A stretch of 64,000 nucleotides of DNA, taken from the NCBI GenBank assembly GCA_947503965.1, contig CANNFU010000007.1:62001-126000 (forward strand), given 5' to 3'. The position numbers and the translations under genes were made by a program. Below the pieces are notes generated by a model. The model saw only the letters and a program-made list of their open reading frames with translations. It made no database searches and was not told the DNA's origin. Position 1 is the first letter of the stretch, and each line of letters begins with the position of its first letter. Below, one piece after another: positions 1 to 8,204 of the stretch. Origin of the DNA: an uncultured Paracoccaceae bacterium. GTDB lineage: Bacteria > Pseudomonadota > Alphaproteobacteria > Rhodobacterales > Rhodobacteraceae.

Positions 1-234
1 AAGATCGATGCGGCAGAGGTGCAGTCGGAAAGCCCTGTGCATCTGGCACCTCCACCCGTGCCCGTGACCGTTTGGGTCGGCGCGGATGAACGGCCCGCAT
101 TTTTACAGCAGGCGCAGGCTTTGACCGATGCCTGGGGATGCGCACAGGTCATCGCCCATGGATTGCACCATTTCAGCGTGGTTGAAGGTCTGGCTGATCC
201 TTATGATGCGCTGACCAAGACGATTGCCGCATGA
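1..234 (+). CDS. alpha/beta hydrolase, C-terminal part (cut by window edge)
   Basis: The gene enters from outside the window and only the last 77 residues are visible. They end in a pattern typical of the kynurenine-formamidase/esterase branch of alpha/beta hydrolases. A GADERPAF segment is likely to carry the acid residue of the triad, and HGLHHFSVVEGL carries the catalytic histidine. The nucleophile serine lies upstream and cannot be checked. The last 62 bases overlap, in antiparallel orientation, the 3' end of the HAD gene on the other strand. The fold is fairly sure; the substrate is unknown. Confidence 0.7.
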   Translation, partial: KIDAAEVQSESPVHLAPPPVPVTVWVGADERPAFLQQAQALTDAWGCAQVIAHGLHHFSVVEGLADPYDALTKTIAA

Positions 235-820
235 TCTGATCGAGCGGTTGTCCGGTGTAGTGATAGGCCTGCCAGCCGCATCTTTTGGCAGCTTCGACAT
301 TCTCCATCGTGTCGTCGATCAGGATCAGATCGGTGACTTGGCGATCTTCTGCCTTGGCAATGCCGTCAAAGAAGGCGGCATCCGGTTTCGCAAATCCAAT
401 CGCAGCCGAGGTGTAGGCCCCGTCGCAATGATCGCGTAGCCCCAAATTGTCCAACAGATGCGCAGCGCGGCTGTGATCCTGATTTGTGGCCAGCATCACG
501 CGATGTCCGGCGGCGCGCCGTCTGTCCATCCAGGCACAGACTTTCCGATCAATCCGTGCGTCTTGACTGAACCAGAAATCGCGGACTGCTTCAGGGCTGG
601 CGGGGCTTTGCATTGCGATCAGAGCTTCTGCAAGCCGTGGCAAAAGTTGGTCACGACCACGCACGATGTCTTGCCAAAATGGCGCAAAGAAATGTGTTCT
701 TAGCGCAGATTTGTCAAAGCCGAAGTGCTGTTCCAGATCTGTCCACCATGCTGCACCATCGCTGGGCCGGCCTGTTACAATGACGCCATCGACATCCATT
801 AGGTATACGGATTTTCGCAT
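173..820 (-). CDS. HAD-superfamily hydrolase
   Basis: A 215-residue cytoplasmic HAD phosphatase-like protein. Motif I is DVDG near residue 9, giving a nucleophile Asp and an acid/base Asp two residues on. Motif II is ATNQ near residue 110, the motif III lysine is in KPDAAFF, and motif IV is LILIDDTMEN. A helical cap lies between motifs I and II, as in subfamily IA enzymes such as phosphoglycolate phosphatase or haloacid dehalogenase. The ATG at 820 has an AAGGT ribosome site at a good distance. Its 3' end overlaps the convergent alpha/beta hydrolase by 62 bases. The substrate cannot be told from sequence. Confidence 0.85.
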   Translation of the reverse strand: MRKSVYLMDVDGVIVTGRPSDGAAWWTDLEQHFGFDKSALRTHFFAPFWQDIVRGRDQLLPRLAEALIAMQSPASPEAVRDFWFSQDARIDRKVCAWMDRRRAAGHRVMLATNQDHSRAAHLLDNLGLRDHCDGAYTSAAIGFAKPDAAFFDGIAKAEDRQVTDLILIDDTMENVEAAKRCGWQAYHYTGQPLDQIMRQSSWSAHHKDQPDLQPR

Positions 821-965
821 TGACTAGACCTTTTTTCATAGGTTTTGGTTGGGACTTGCCGATTTGCTTGGCGGATTGGCGCTTAGGTGGACCTATACGC
901 AATCTAAACTTATTGTCGTCAGCATGAAACGCGCGAATCGCGCCGACAGGAATAGTGAGAAAGAC

Positions 966-1277
966 ATGGGTTTGACACGTGGTTTGATGATGGTTTTTGC
1001 TGCGGGGATGCTTGTCGCCTGTGAACGTAGCGGCGACGCCGACGATATCACCGATGGTGGGGTTGACGGTGGCCTTCTGCGTGATGGTGTGGCTAATGTC
1101 TGGGTTGATCCTGATGGCTGCCAGCATTGGTACATCGACGACGGGATCGAAGGCTTCATGACGCCGCGCCTGAACCGTGACGGAACACCACGATGCCAGG
1201 ATACGCGTGGAACGGTGATGTTGAAAGACGGCACTGAAATCGCGACCGAGCAGGAGCCAGTGAATACCGGATCCTGA
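966..1277 (+). CDS. small putative lipoprotein
   Basis: A 103-residue protein whose N-terminus is a lipoprotein signal: a short basic region, a hydrophobic stretch and the lipobox LVAC, with Cys 18 as the expected lipidation site. I chose the ATG at 966 because it places the lipobox correctly; an in-frame ATG at 924 would give a longer n-region. The mature part has an acidic linker and then a conserved-looking block, VWVDPDGCQHWYIDDGIEG, with a later Cys that may form a disulfide. I do not recognise a named family. Small lipoproteins with a similar C-terminal block occur in Rhodobacterales. A terminator follows closely. Confidence 0.65.
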   Translation: MGLTRGLMMVFAAGMLVACERSGDADDITDGGVDGGLLRDGVANVWVDPDGCQHWYIDDGIEGFMTPRLNRDGTPRCQDTRGTVMLKDGTEIATEQEPVNTGS

Positions 1278-1297
1278 GGCACAATTCGCAATCAGCC

Positions 1298-1325
1298 AAA
1301 GGCACCGTAAATCGGTGCCTTTTCT
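1298..1325. terminator. intrinsic terminator, bidirectional
   Basis: A perfect 10-bp hairpin (AAAGGCACCG, loop TAAAT, CGGTGCCTTT) ends in a short T run. It sits between the lipoprotein gene and the convergent RNase T2 gene, and the A run on the left arm lets it serve both strands. Confidence 0.8.
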
Positions 1326-1328
1326 CGT

Positions 1329-1958
1329 TTAGCGCATGGGGCTGAAGCGGGCGTCGGTCAGCGTGCAATCGCGGATAACGTCCTGACCGCAACTGCGAAA
1401 TTGCAGGTCGCGCGTCATGCAGATACGTGCTTCTTGGATATAGCCGGATTTACAGGTGATTGTGATCTGATCAGCCATCAATTCAGGGTTATCTTGCAAG
1501 AAAGCCTCTTCCACTACGGCGGCGGGTAAAGTGATATCGTTCTTAAGTTGTCGGAACACATCAGGCCGGGTGATGCGGGCATAGGCCCTGCGCGACAGGT
1601 CATAATAGTCATCTGATGTCAGGCCGGTACAAACCCCGTGTTTGCGCCATTGATGCCAGGCCAAACCGGACGTACCCATTATATCCACCATCTCAGCCGT
1701 GTCCGCCCGGCTGGGTGCCCGCGCGCTGGTGTTGCAATACTCAGGATAGCCCTCATCATATTGTGGCCAAAGCCCATGCAAGATCCAGCCAAAGTCTTCC
1801 GCCGCATCGCATTGCGGTGAATTCCGCGCGTCACCTTCCAGCGCGCACCAATTGGCCGACCAGGACAGTGAAAGGACATAATAGTCGAACTCACCCGCGC
1901 GGTCCTGTGCGCGGGTCGGGGATGCAAGTACACAAAGCATGGCCAGAACCAGACGCAT
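1329..1958 (-). CDS. ribonuclease T2 family protein
   Basis: A 209-residue exported endoribonuclease. Residues 1-17 form a signal peptide ending at PTRAQD. Both T2 active-site blocks are present: CAS I as LHGLWP and CAS II as WHQWRKHGVC, each with its catalytic His, plus several cysteines for disulfides. This fits a periplasmic or secreted enzyme that degrades RNA for scavenging through 2',3'-cyclic phosphates. The ATG at 1958 was preferred to an in-frame start at 2000 because it has an AGGAAAG site and begins right at the signal peptide. A cyclic-nucleotide phosphodiesterase gene lies 11 kb away and could act on its products, but they are not linked. Confidence 0.92.
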   Translation of the reverse strand: MRLVLAMLCVLASPTRAQDRAGEFDYYVLSLSWSANWCALEGDARNSPQCDAAEDFGWILHGLWPQYDEGYPEYCNTSARAPSRADTAEMVDIMGTSGLAWHQWRKHGVCTGLTSDDYYDLSRRAYARITRPDVFRQLKNDITLPAAVVEEAFLQDNPELMADQITITCKSGYIQEARICMTRDLQFRSCGQDVIRDCTLTDARFSPMR

Positions 1959-2092
1959 TTTGATCTTTCCTATCGCTTCCGCCGCTACTATATAGACCAT
2001 AAGTTCCTCGACAATGCGAACCCGGCTGCTACCGCAGTCTGCCTAACTCAAGGGCGCGGGAGAGGCTTGTCTGACAGATCAGGAGACGAAAG

Positions 2093-2848
2093 ATGTCTGA
2101 TACACCCATTATGGCCAAGGCGACCGCCGTCTGGCTTTGTGACAATACAACACTGACCTTCAAGCAGATCGCCGATTTCTGCGGCTTTCACGAGCTGGAG
2201 GTGCAGGGGATTGCGGATGGCGATGTGGCCGCCGGCGTAAAGGGCTTTGACCCGATAGCAAACAAACAGTTGACCCAGGAAGAGATCGACAAGGCTGAGG
2301 CGGACCCAAAGCACAAGCTGAAGCTGCTTTACAACCCGGCCTCTGCTGGCGAAGAGAAGCGTCGCGGCCCACGCTATACGCCACTGTCCAAGCGGCAGGA
2401 TCGGCCTGCGTCGATTTATTGGCTGGTCAAGTTCCACCCGGAGCTGACGGATGGTCAGATTTCCAAACTGGTTGGCACAACAAAGCCGACCATTCAGGCG
2501 ATCCGTGACCGGACCCATTGGAACATCAACAATATCGATCCGATCGATCCCGTTGCCCTTGGCCTCTGCAAGCAGTCTGAGCTGGACGCAGCCGTGCAGA
2601 AAGCCAACGCCAAGAAGGCAAAGGAAGGCACCGTCATGTCCGATGACGAACGGCGCAAACTGGTCAGCACCGAACAGTCGCTGGGTATGCCTGCAGAGCC
2701 CAAGATGCCAAGCGCGATGGCCGGGCTTGAGACGTTCAGCCTCTCCGATCCGCGCGATGATGAGGACGGGCCAGACGCAGATGATCGTGATGTCACAGAC
2801 GCTGACAGCTTCTTCAATCTACCAGATGATGACGAGAACAAGGACTAA
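2093..2848 (+). CDS. trcR: cell cycle transcriptional regulator TrcR (DUF1013)
   Basis: A 251-residue protein matching the alphaproteobacterial DUF1013/TrcR family. The conserved N-terminal block starts MAKATAVWLCDNTTLTFKQIA and contains a helix-turn-helix-like segment (FKQIADFCGFHELEVQGI). A second HTH-like region follows near residues 105-140 (LVKFHPELTDGQISKLVG, TTKPTIQAIRDRTHWN). The last 35 residues are very acidic. Members are nearly universal in alphaproteobacteria and are thought to act in cell-cycle transcription. The ATG has an AGGAGACG site. The gene appears monocistronic, with a strong terminator 20 bases after its stop. The family call is firm; the regulatory role comes from family knowledge. 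Confidence 0.88.
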   Translation: MSDTPIMAKATAVWLCDNTTLTFKQIADFCGFHELEVQGIADGDVAAGVKGFDPIANKQLTQEEIDKAEADPKHKLKLLYNPASAGEEKRRGPRYTPLSKRQDRPASIYWLVKFHPELTDGQISKLVGTTKPTIQAIRDRTHWNINNIDPIDPVALGLCKQSELDAAVQKANAKKAKEGTVMSDDERRKLVSTEQSLGMPAEPKMPSAMAGLETFSLSDPRDDEDGPDADDRDVTDADSFFNLPDDDENKD

Positions 2849-2865
2849 CTTGCCCTTCGGTTGAT

Positions 2866-2899
2866 AAAAAAGCGCGTCACCTGCCGGTGGTGCGCTTTT
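2866..2899. terminator. intrinsic terminator between convergent genes
   Basis: A long hairpin with AAAAGCGC and GCGCTTTT outer arms and an inner CACC/GGTG stem separated by a two-base bulge on each side. A-rich and T-rich flanks suit both trcR and the convergent minus-strand operon. Confidence 0.8.
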
Positions 2900-2919
2900 C
2901 TTGTTTGCGGCGCTAGGCG

Positions 2920-3759
2920 TTAGCTTCGCTTTGCCATCTCGTGCAGTTGCTCCATCAGACTGAGGTGATCCAACGTCGCGCTATCGGCATAAACCTTGAA
3001 TGTCGCAGAGGTGCGCAGACGCTGCGGGTTCGTACCGGGGGGCAGCACCTCAAGATCGGTGATCCATAGCTCATCAATATCAAAACTTACCCGGCTCAGG
3101 ACGCAATTGCCATATTGGCGGCGCAACTGGTCGCAAATCGCCTGAGCGTCCTGCATGGCCTTGATCCGCGACGCGGGTTCGTTTGCCGGGCGCAGATCGC
3201 CAGAATAGGGCAATTCGACACGGCCGGATATCAATACGCCCTCTTGCACCTTTGACGGATCGCCAAGCACTGCGACAGGGCGAAAACCCAGATGCCCGGT
3301 CAAGACCAGCTTTCCGTTGCGGTTCTCGCGGACCTCGCTGCGCAACACGTCGCATGCGGTGCCAATGGCGGAAAGCACGTCTGGACAATATGCGATCAAC
3401 CGCGCGGGCGCGCGCGCGTTGGCATAAAGTTCCAGGAAAACCGGGTCGGGCAAGGTTTCACCGGGTCTCAACAGGTCGGTGTCGTCAATGATCTCTTGAA
3501 CCACGACGATACGGTCGGATGTAATTTCATCCCGTGTGAACGTGTCCCGCAAATCTGCCCGGCTGCGCAACCAGTCAAGCGGGTTGGTCGGCATCGGCAT
3601 CGCGTCCGGGATGACTGCGGCATCGTTGAGGATGGCATCGTTGCGGGCTACCTCGTTATTGACCCATTGGGTCATGTTAAAGCCCCACAGGCTGACAGCG
3701 ATCATGGGAAGCATAATGATAATGCCGATGCAGAAAGACAGAATGCGCAGACCGGTCAT
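2920..3759 (-). CDS. membrane-anchored protein of unknown function
   Basis: A 279-residue protein with one N-terminal hydrophobic helix (about residues 5-27, LSFCIGIIIMLPMIAVSLWGF), so most of it should lie in the periplasm. The soluble part holds several cysteines (near AYCPDVL, GTACDVL, AICDQL, GNCVLS) that could form disulfides. I recognise no catalytic motif. Its start overlaps the stop of the upstream gene by four bases (ATGA), so the two are translationally coupled and probably work together. It ends at a bidirectional terminator. Function is unknown. Confidence 0.75.
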   Translation of the reverse strand: MTGLRILSFCIGIIIMLPMIAVSLWGFNMTQWVNNEVARNDAILNDAAVIPDAMPMPTNPLDWLRSRADLRDTFTRDEITSDRIVVVQEIIDDTDLLRPGETLPDPVFLELYANARAPARLIAYCPDVLSAIGTACDVLRSEVRENRNGKLVLTGHLGFRPVAVLGDPSKVQEGVLISGRVELPYSGDLRPANEPASRIKAMQDAQAICDQLRRQYGNCVLSRVSFDIDELWITDLEVLPPGTNPQRLRTSATFKVYADSATLDHLSLMEQLHEMAKRS

Positions 3760-5066
3760 GGCGATGTCCTTTCCATGGGCAGCGGGTCAAGAAGGGCTAT
3801 GTCCCCACCGATTGCAGCCAGCAGCATGTCACGATGCAGGGCTTCGGTTTGCGCCGCGCGCATGGTGGCGTTTCCCGTTATGATATTGTCTGTGTGCATC
3901 ATATGAACATTCTGTCCGGCGATGGTCCGATATGTGATCGGCGTCGCGGGAACGGGGCCAAGCAGGACATGGGCCGCGTCGCGCGGGGCCACGATATTGG
4001 TGTTGGCCGCCACCCCAAGGGCGCTGGTGTACCATGCGTTGTACGCCGCATGCCCTTTGCTGAATGACGTGATTTGATTTTCATACAGCGTGTTGCCGTT
4101 CGCCGCCTTTTGCGCGGCAATCCAGTCTGGCTGCGGGTTGCGCCAGGGGCGGATCATGCAGTCACGGATCTGATCATCCGCACCAAATTCATGTGGCCCG
4201 ACAAAATCGCTCACAAGCAGTGCGTCAAACGTGGTATTCGCGGGCAGGTTCACCAAGCCGGAATGCCCTGAAGATACAATCGCGATATGTGCGACATTCA
4301 CATCAGGGGCAGTGTGGATGTTCCACAGAATGCCATGCCCCATATTCTGCAAGACCAGATAAAGCGGTGCGGATGTGTCCGTGACAAACACGTCCACGCT
4401 GCGCAAATCGCCGGTGATCCGTCCGTCCAGATCATAGGCGCGGCCCCCTTGTGTTATGGCTGTCACGTTCTTGGTCAGCCGATCAGCCAGTGCCGCATGT
4501 GAGAAAGCCTGGACCGGTGCCGGCAGCAACCCGTTTGCGAGGCGTATATTCATCACCGTCTCGTTGGGAAGCGGGCGACGCAAGCTGCAGCTTGCGTTGC
4601 GTACAAACGGGATGACGGCCCCTGGTACGGTATCCGCAGTGGGAAGGTCGACCCCTGACGCAATGTCCGAAAGCGTCAGTGGCTCGGATTGCAGGTTTGC
4701 AACATGCGGCGAGTGCAGGATCGGTCCATGATCGGACATGTCGCCCGAGATGTGCAGGACCGGCTCTTCCGTATCGTCTATGGCGGCGCTGGCCACGTTT
4801 TCGGCACCGTTGCCCGCCCCGAACAGGGATTTAAGGTCGTCGGGCAATGCATTAATCGCATGATAGCCGCCCAGACCAGCCGCAGCAAAGATCATCATCC
4901 AGATCAGCGTATTGCGGATCAGATGTCGCTCTTGGGGGTGATCATAAGGTGACGGCGCGGGGGTGATCCCCAAATCCGCAGCCGTGACGGGGGGCTGATT
5001 TTGCCGCCGCTCTTCAATGCGGTGCAGGCGCTCTGCAAAATCATTGGGCCGGGATGGGTTGGTCAT
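3756..5066 (-). CDS. membrane-anchored protein of unknown function, coupled partner
   Basis: About 436 residues. The N-terminal 50 residues are polar and likely cytoplasmic (FAERLHRIEERRQ). One membrane helix follows (about residues 50-70, LIRNTLIWMMIFAAAGLGGY), and then a long periplasmic domain. That domain has segments such as GRAYDLDGRITGDLRSVDVFV and TSAPLYLVLQNMGHGILWNIH, which look like beta-rich ligand-binding folds, but I cannot name a family. I chose the ATG at 5066; a GTG at 5075 is also possible. The four-base overlap with the next gene marks a two-gene operon. Function is unknown. Confidence 0.75.
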   Translation of the reverse strand: MTNPSRPNDFAERLHRIEERRQNQPPVTAADLGITPAPSPYDHPQERHLIRNTLIWMMIFAAAGLGGYHAINALPDDLKSLFGAGNGAENVASAAIDDTEEPVLHISGDMSDHGPILHSPHVANLQSEPLTLSDIASGVDLPTADTVPGAVIPFVRNASCSLRRPLPNETVMNIRLANGLLPAPVQAFSHAALADRLTKNVTAITQGGRAYDLDGRITGDLRSVDVFVTDTSAPLYLVLQNMGHGILWNIHTAPDVNVAHIAIVSSGHSGLVNLPANTTFDALLVSDFVGPHEFGADDQIRDCMIRPWRNPQPDWIAAQKAANGNTLYENQITSFSKGHAAYNAWYTSALGVAANTNIVAPRDAAHVLLGPVPATPITYRTIAGQNVHMMHTDNIITGNATMRAAQTEALHRDMLLAAIGGDIALLDPLPMERTSP

Positions 5067-5159
5067 GGGTCTCACGCTTCTCGTTGCGTGATACCCGTAG
5101 CTTGGGATTTTGACCCTTCACGTGCGAAGTTGTGGCAATATCTTGATATAATATTAACG

Positions 5160-5753
5160 CTAAAGCGCCTTGCGGGCATTCAATGCGGCAGTGATCGTGC
5201 CATCGTCCAGATAATCCAGTTCGCCCCCCACCGGCACACCCTGCGCCAGTGATGTGACCGTGATACCGGGCAGTTGATCAGCGATGTAATGCGCGGTGGT
5301 TTGTCCGTCGATCGTGGCGCCCAGTGCAAGGATTACTTCGGTTACGTTTTCAGAGGTGATCCGGTCGATCAGTTTCGGGATACGCAGCTCATCCGGCCCA
5401 ATGGCGTCAAGCGCTGACAGCGTCCCGCCTAGAACGTGATAGCGGCCTTTGAAAACCCTGCTACGTTCCATCGCCCACAGGTCGGCCACATCTTCAACCA
5501 CCGCGATCTGGCCCGTCGCGCGTTTTTCGGACTGGCAGATTTCGCAGATATCGGTGGTGGTGACGTTGCCGCAATTTAGGCACTCGCGCACGGTCGCGCC
5601 GACCTTATGCATTGCATCGGCCAAGGGCAGCAGGACAAGTGACCGTTTCTTGATCAGATGCAGCACCGCACGCCGGGCCGAGCGGGGGCCAAGCCCCGGC
5701 AGCTTGGCCATCAGCGCGATGAGATTATCAAGGTCTTCGGTTCCGTTGCTCAT
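5160..5753 (-). CDS. recR: recombination mediator protein RecR
   Basis: A 197-residue RecR of standard length. It has the N-terminal helix-hairpin-helix ([17 protein letters not shown], residues 18-34), a four-cysteine zinc finger (CLNCGN and CEICQS), and a C-terminal Toprim domain with the conserved [14 protein letters not shown] and the end motif [20 protein letters not shown]. With RecO (and RecF) it loads RecA onto SSB-coated gaps. It is the last gene of the dnaX-ybaB-recR run on this strand, 76 bases after ybaB, an order conserved across many bacteria. Confidence 0.98.
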   Translation of the reverse strand: MSNGTEDLDNLIALMAKLPGLGPRSARRAVLHLIKKRSLVLLPLADAMHKVGATVRECLNCGNVTTTDICEICQSEKRATGQIAVVEDVADLWAMERSRVFKGRYHVLGGTLSALDAIGPDELRIPKLIDRITSENVTEVILALGATIDGQTTAHYIADQLPGITVTSLAQGVPVGGELDYLDDGTITAALNARKAL

Positions 5754-5829
5754 GATGCTTTCGGCGCAGCGAAGAGGTTTCGCGAAATCTCTTCTGTGTC
5801 ATGAATTTTCTGGAAAATTCATTCCGGTC

Positions 5830-6174
5830 TCAGAAGGGCAGGTTCACACCGGGCGGCAGACCCAGCCCTTCGGTGATTTTGGCCATCTCTTGTTGCGACC
5901 GCTCGTTCGCCTTGCTTTGTGCGTCCTTGATCGCGGCAAGGATCAAATCCTCGACCACCTCTTTGTCATCGCCATTGAAAATAGATGGGTCGATATCAAG
6001 GCCTTTCAATTCACCCTTGGCCGTTGCGGTTGCCTTGACCAGACCCGCGCCGCTGACCCCCTCGACAGTGATACTGTCTAGATCGTTCTGCATTTGCGCC
6101 ATCTTCGCCTGCACTTCCTGTGCCTGCTTCATCATCTTGGCCATATCGCCAAGCCCGCCTAGTCCTTTGAGCAT
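5830..6174 (-). CDS. ybaB: YbaB/EbfC family nucleoid-associated protein
   Basis: A 114-residue YbaB/EbfC protein, a small dimeric DNA-binding nucleoid protein. The Met-rich N-terminal helix (MLKGLGGLGDMAKMMKQAQ) and the later DPSIFNGDDKEVVEDLILAAI block are diagnostic. The ATG at 6174 follows an AGGGAGAA site and matches family starts; a frame open to 6201 adds nine unlikely residues. It lies between dnaX and recR. Confidence 0.96.
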   Translation of the reverse strand: MLKGLGGLGDMAKMMKQAQEVQAKMAQMQNDLDSITVEGVSGAGLVKATATAKGELKGLDIDPSIFNGDDKEVVEDLILAAIKDAQSKANERSQQEMAKITEGLGLPPGVNLPF

Positions 6175-6232
6175 TTGAATTCTCCCTCTGTCTCGTTGCA
6201 CCCCAGTTAGGGGGTTTGGGGGCTATCTGCAA

Positions 6233-7975
6233 TCAGTCCTCTTCGAACGGATCCCATTCTTCGTCCACTTCGGGAAGCGCGTCTTCCAGCGCATCATGTT
6301 CCTTTTCCGCCTCGGTGCGGATATCCGTGATCCTGGCCTTGGGGAACGCGGCGATAACCGCCTGAACAAGGGGATGCGCCTGCGCTTCCGCCTTGATCGC
6401 GTTTTCGGCCGCGTCCCGCGTTTCCGCAATCGTCGGCGCCCCGCCATCCGCGACGCTGATCGCCCAACGATTGCCGGTCCAGGCCTGCAATCGGGCACCC
6501 AGCCGCCCCAGCAGATCAGGCGCAGCATCTGGTGTCGGGTTCACCTCGATCCGCCCGGGCTGGTAGCTGACAAGGCGCAGGCCGGTTTCGACCTCGACCA
6601 GCAGCTTGACGTCGCGATGGGCGCGGATCAGTTCGACCACATCCTCGAACCGGGCGTAATGCTGCAAGGCATCCATTGCCAATGCCACAGCGGTTTGCGC
6701 GCCAGAGGCGGTAGGTCCGCTTGGTACGCTGTGGGTCGAGGCAGGGCTGCCGGACGCGACGGTATTGCCGCCAGAGGGGGCCGGTCTGCCACCCGAAGGT
6801 CCGCCGGGCGGTGGCGTGGCGTCCTGTAGCTTTTTCACCAGTTCGTCCGGGCTGGGCAGGTCGGCCACATGGGTCAGGCGGATCACGGCCATTTCGGCGG
6901 CCATCATGGCGTTGGGGGCCATCGCAACCTCTTCCAGCGCCTTCAGCAGCATTTGCCACATGCGCGACAGGACCCGCATCGGTAGTTCATCTGCCATCGC
7001 CTGTCCGCGCGTACGTTCATCCGGGCTGATCGTGGGGTCCTCGGCCGCCTCCGGCGTGATCTTGACCACGCTGACCCAATGGCAGACCTCGGCCAGATCA
7101 CGCAGCACGGCCATCGGATCGGCCCCATCGGCGTATTGGGCGCTGAGTTCGGTCAACGCTTCAGCGGCTTGTCCACGCAGGATCATATCGAAGAGGTCGA
7201 GCACCCGGCCCCGGTCCGCCAGCCCCAGCATGGCGCGGACCTGCTCGGCGCTGGTTTCACCGGCGCCGTGGCTGATCGCCTGATCCAGCAGCGATTGCGC
7301 ATCGCGGGCAGAACCTTCGGCGGCGCGGGTGATCAGGGCGAGCGCTTCATCGGTGATCGCCGCGCCTTCTGCATCGGCGATTTTGCGTAACAGGCCGATC
7401 TGCGCCTCAGGCTCGATCCGGCGCAGGTCGAACCTCTGGCAACGGGACAGGACGGTCACCGGCACCTGCCGGATTTCGGTTGTGGCGAAAATGAATTTGA
7501 CGTGCTCGGGCGGCTCTTCCAGCGTCTTCAACAGGGCGTTGAAGGCGTTTTTCGACAGCATGTGCACTTCGTCGATGATGTAGATCTTGTAGCGGGCCGA
7601 GGCCGCGCGATAGTGAACGCTGTCGATAATCTCGCGGATATCGCCCACACCGGTGCGGCTGGCGGCATCCATTTCCATCACGTCCACATGGCGGCCTTCC
7701 ATGATCGCCACACAATGTTCGCATTGGCCGCAAGGTTCCGTGGTCGGTCCACCTGTGCCGTCCGGCCCGATGCAATTCATCCCCTTTGCGATGATCCGCG
7801 CTGTTGTGGTTTTGCCGGTCCCCCGGATGCCCGTCATCATGAAGGCCTGCGCGATCCGGTCGGCGGCAAAGGCGTTCTTCAGCGTGCGCACCATGGCATC
7901 CTGCCCAACCAGATCGGCAAAGGTTTCAGGCCGATATTTCCGGGCGAGCACTTGGTAGGCGGGTTTGTCGGTCAT
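6233..7975 (-). CDS. dnaX: DNA polymerase III subunit gamma/tau
   Basis: A 580-residue clamp-loader ATPase. Family landmarks in order are YQVLARKYRP at the start, Walker A GIRGTGKTTTA (about residue 45), a zinc module with four Cys (CIGPDG, then CGQCEHC), Walker B IYIIDEVHML, sensor 1 (FIFATTE) and the SRC motif LSRCQRFDLRRIEPE. A Pro/Gly/Ser-rich linker (about residues 400-440) leads into a tau-like C-terminal domain ending in a very acidic tail (EEWDPFEED). The ATG at 7975 was chosen over an open frame reaching 8122 because the family begins with this MTDKPAYQVLARKYRP block. It is the first gene of the dnaX-ybaB-recR operon. Confidence 0.97.
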   Translation of the reverse strand: MTDKPAYQVLARKYRPETFADLVGQDAMVRTLKNAFAADRIAQAFMMTGIRGTGKTTTARIIAKGMNCIGPDGTGGPTTEPCGQCEHCVAIMEGRHVDVMEMDAASRTGVGDIREIIDSVHYRAASARYKIYIIDEVHMLSKNAFNALLKTLEEPPEHVKFIFATTEIRQVPVTVLSRCQRFDLRRIEPEAQIGLLRKIADAEGAAITDEALALITRAAEGSARDAQSLLDQAISHGAGETSAEQVRAMLGLADRGRVLDLFDMILRGQAAEALTELSAQYADGADPMAVLRDLAEVCHWVSVVKITPEAAEDPTISPDERTRGQAMADELPMRVLSRMWQMLLKALEEVAMAPNAMMAAEMAVIRLTHVADLPSPDELVKKLQDATPPPGGPSGGRPAPSGGNTVASGSPASTHSVPSGPTASGAQTAVALAMDALQHYARFEDVVELIRAHRDVKLLVEVETGLRLVSYQPGRIEVNPTPDAAPDLLGRLGARLQAWTGNRWAISVADGGAPTIAETRDAAENAIKAEAQAHPLVQAVIAAFPKARITDIRTEAEKEHDALEDALPEVDEEWDPFEED

Positions 7976-8204
7976 GGGGGCCTTTGGCAAGATTCGGTTG
8001 CCGGCAGAGCCTAAGCCGCCGGCCTGCGATGGTCCACTGCTTGCGCCAATCCGCATGCTGGCATAAACTTGCGTGGCCGGGTTGGGCGGCATCCAGGTTC
8101 GCGGAAAGCGTGACGCACCCAATGACGACCGAAACGACCCACATTTGTGGTCTTTCTCATTTGCCCGATCAAGCGAACCGGCGGGAGTGATGGTGAGGAA
8201 GCCA

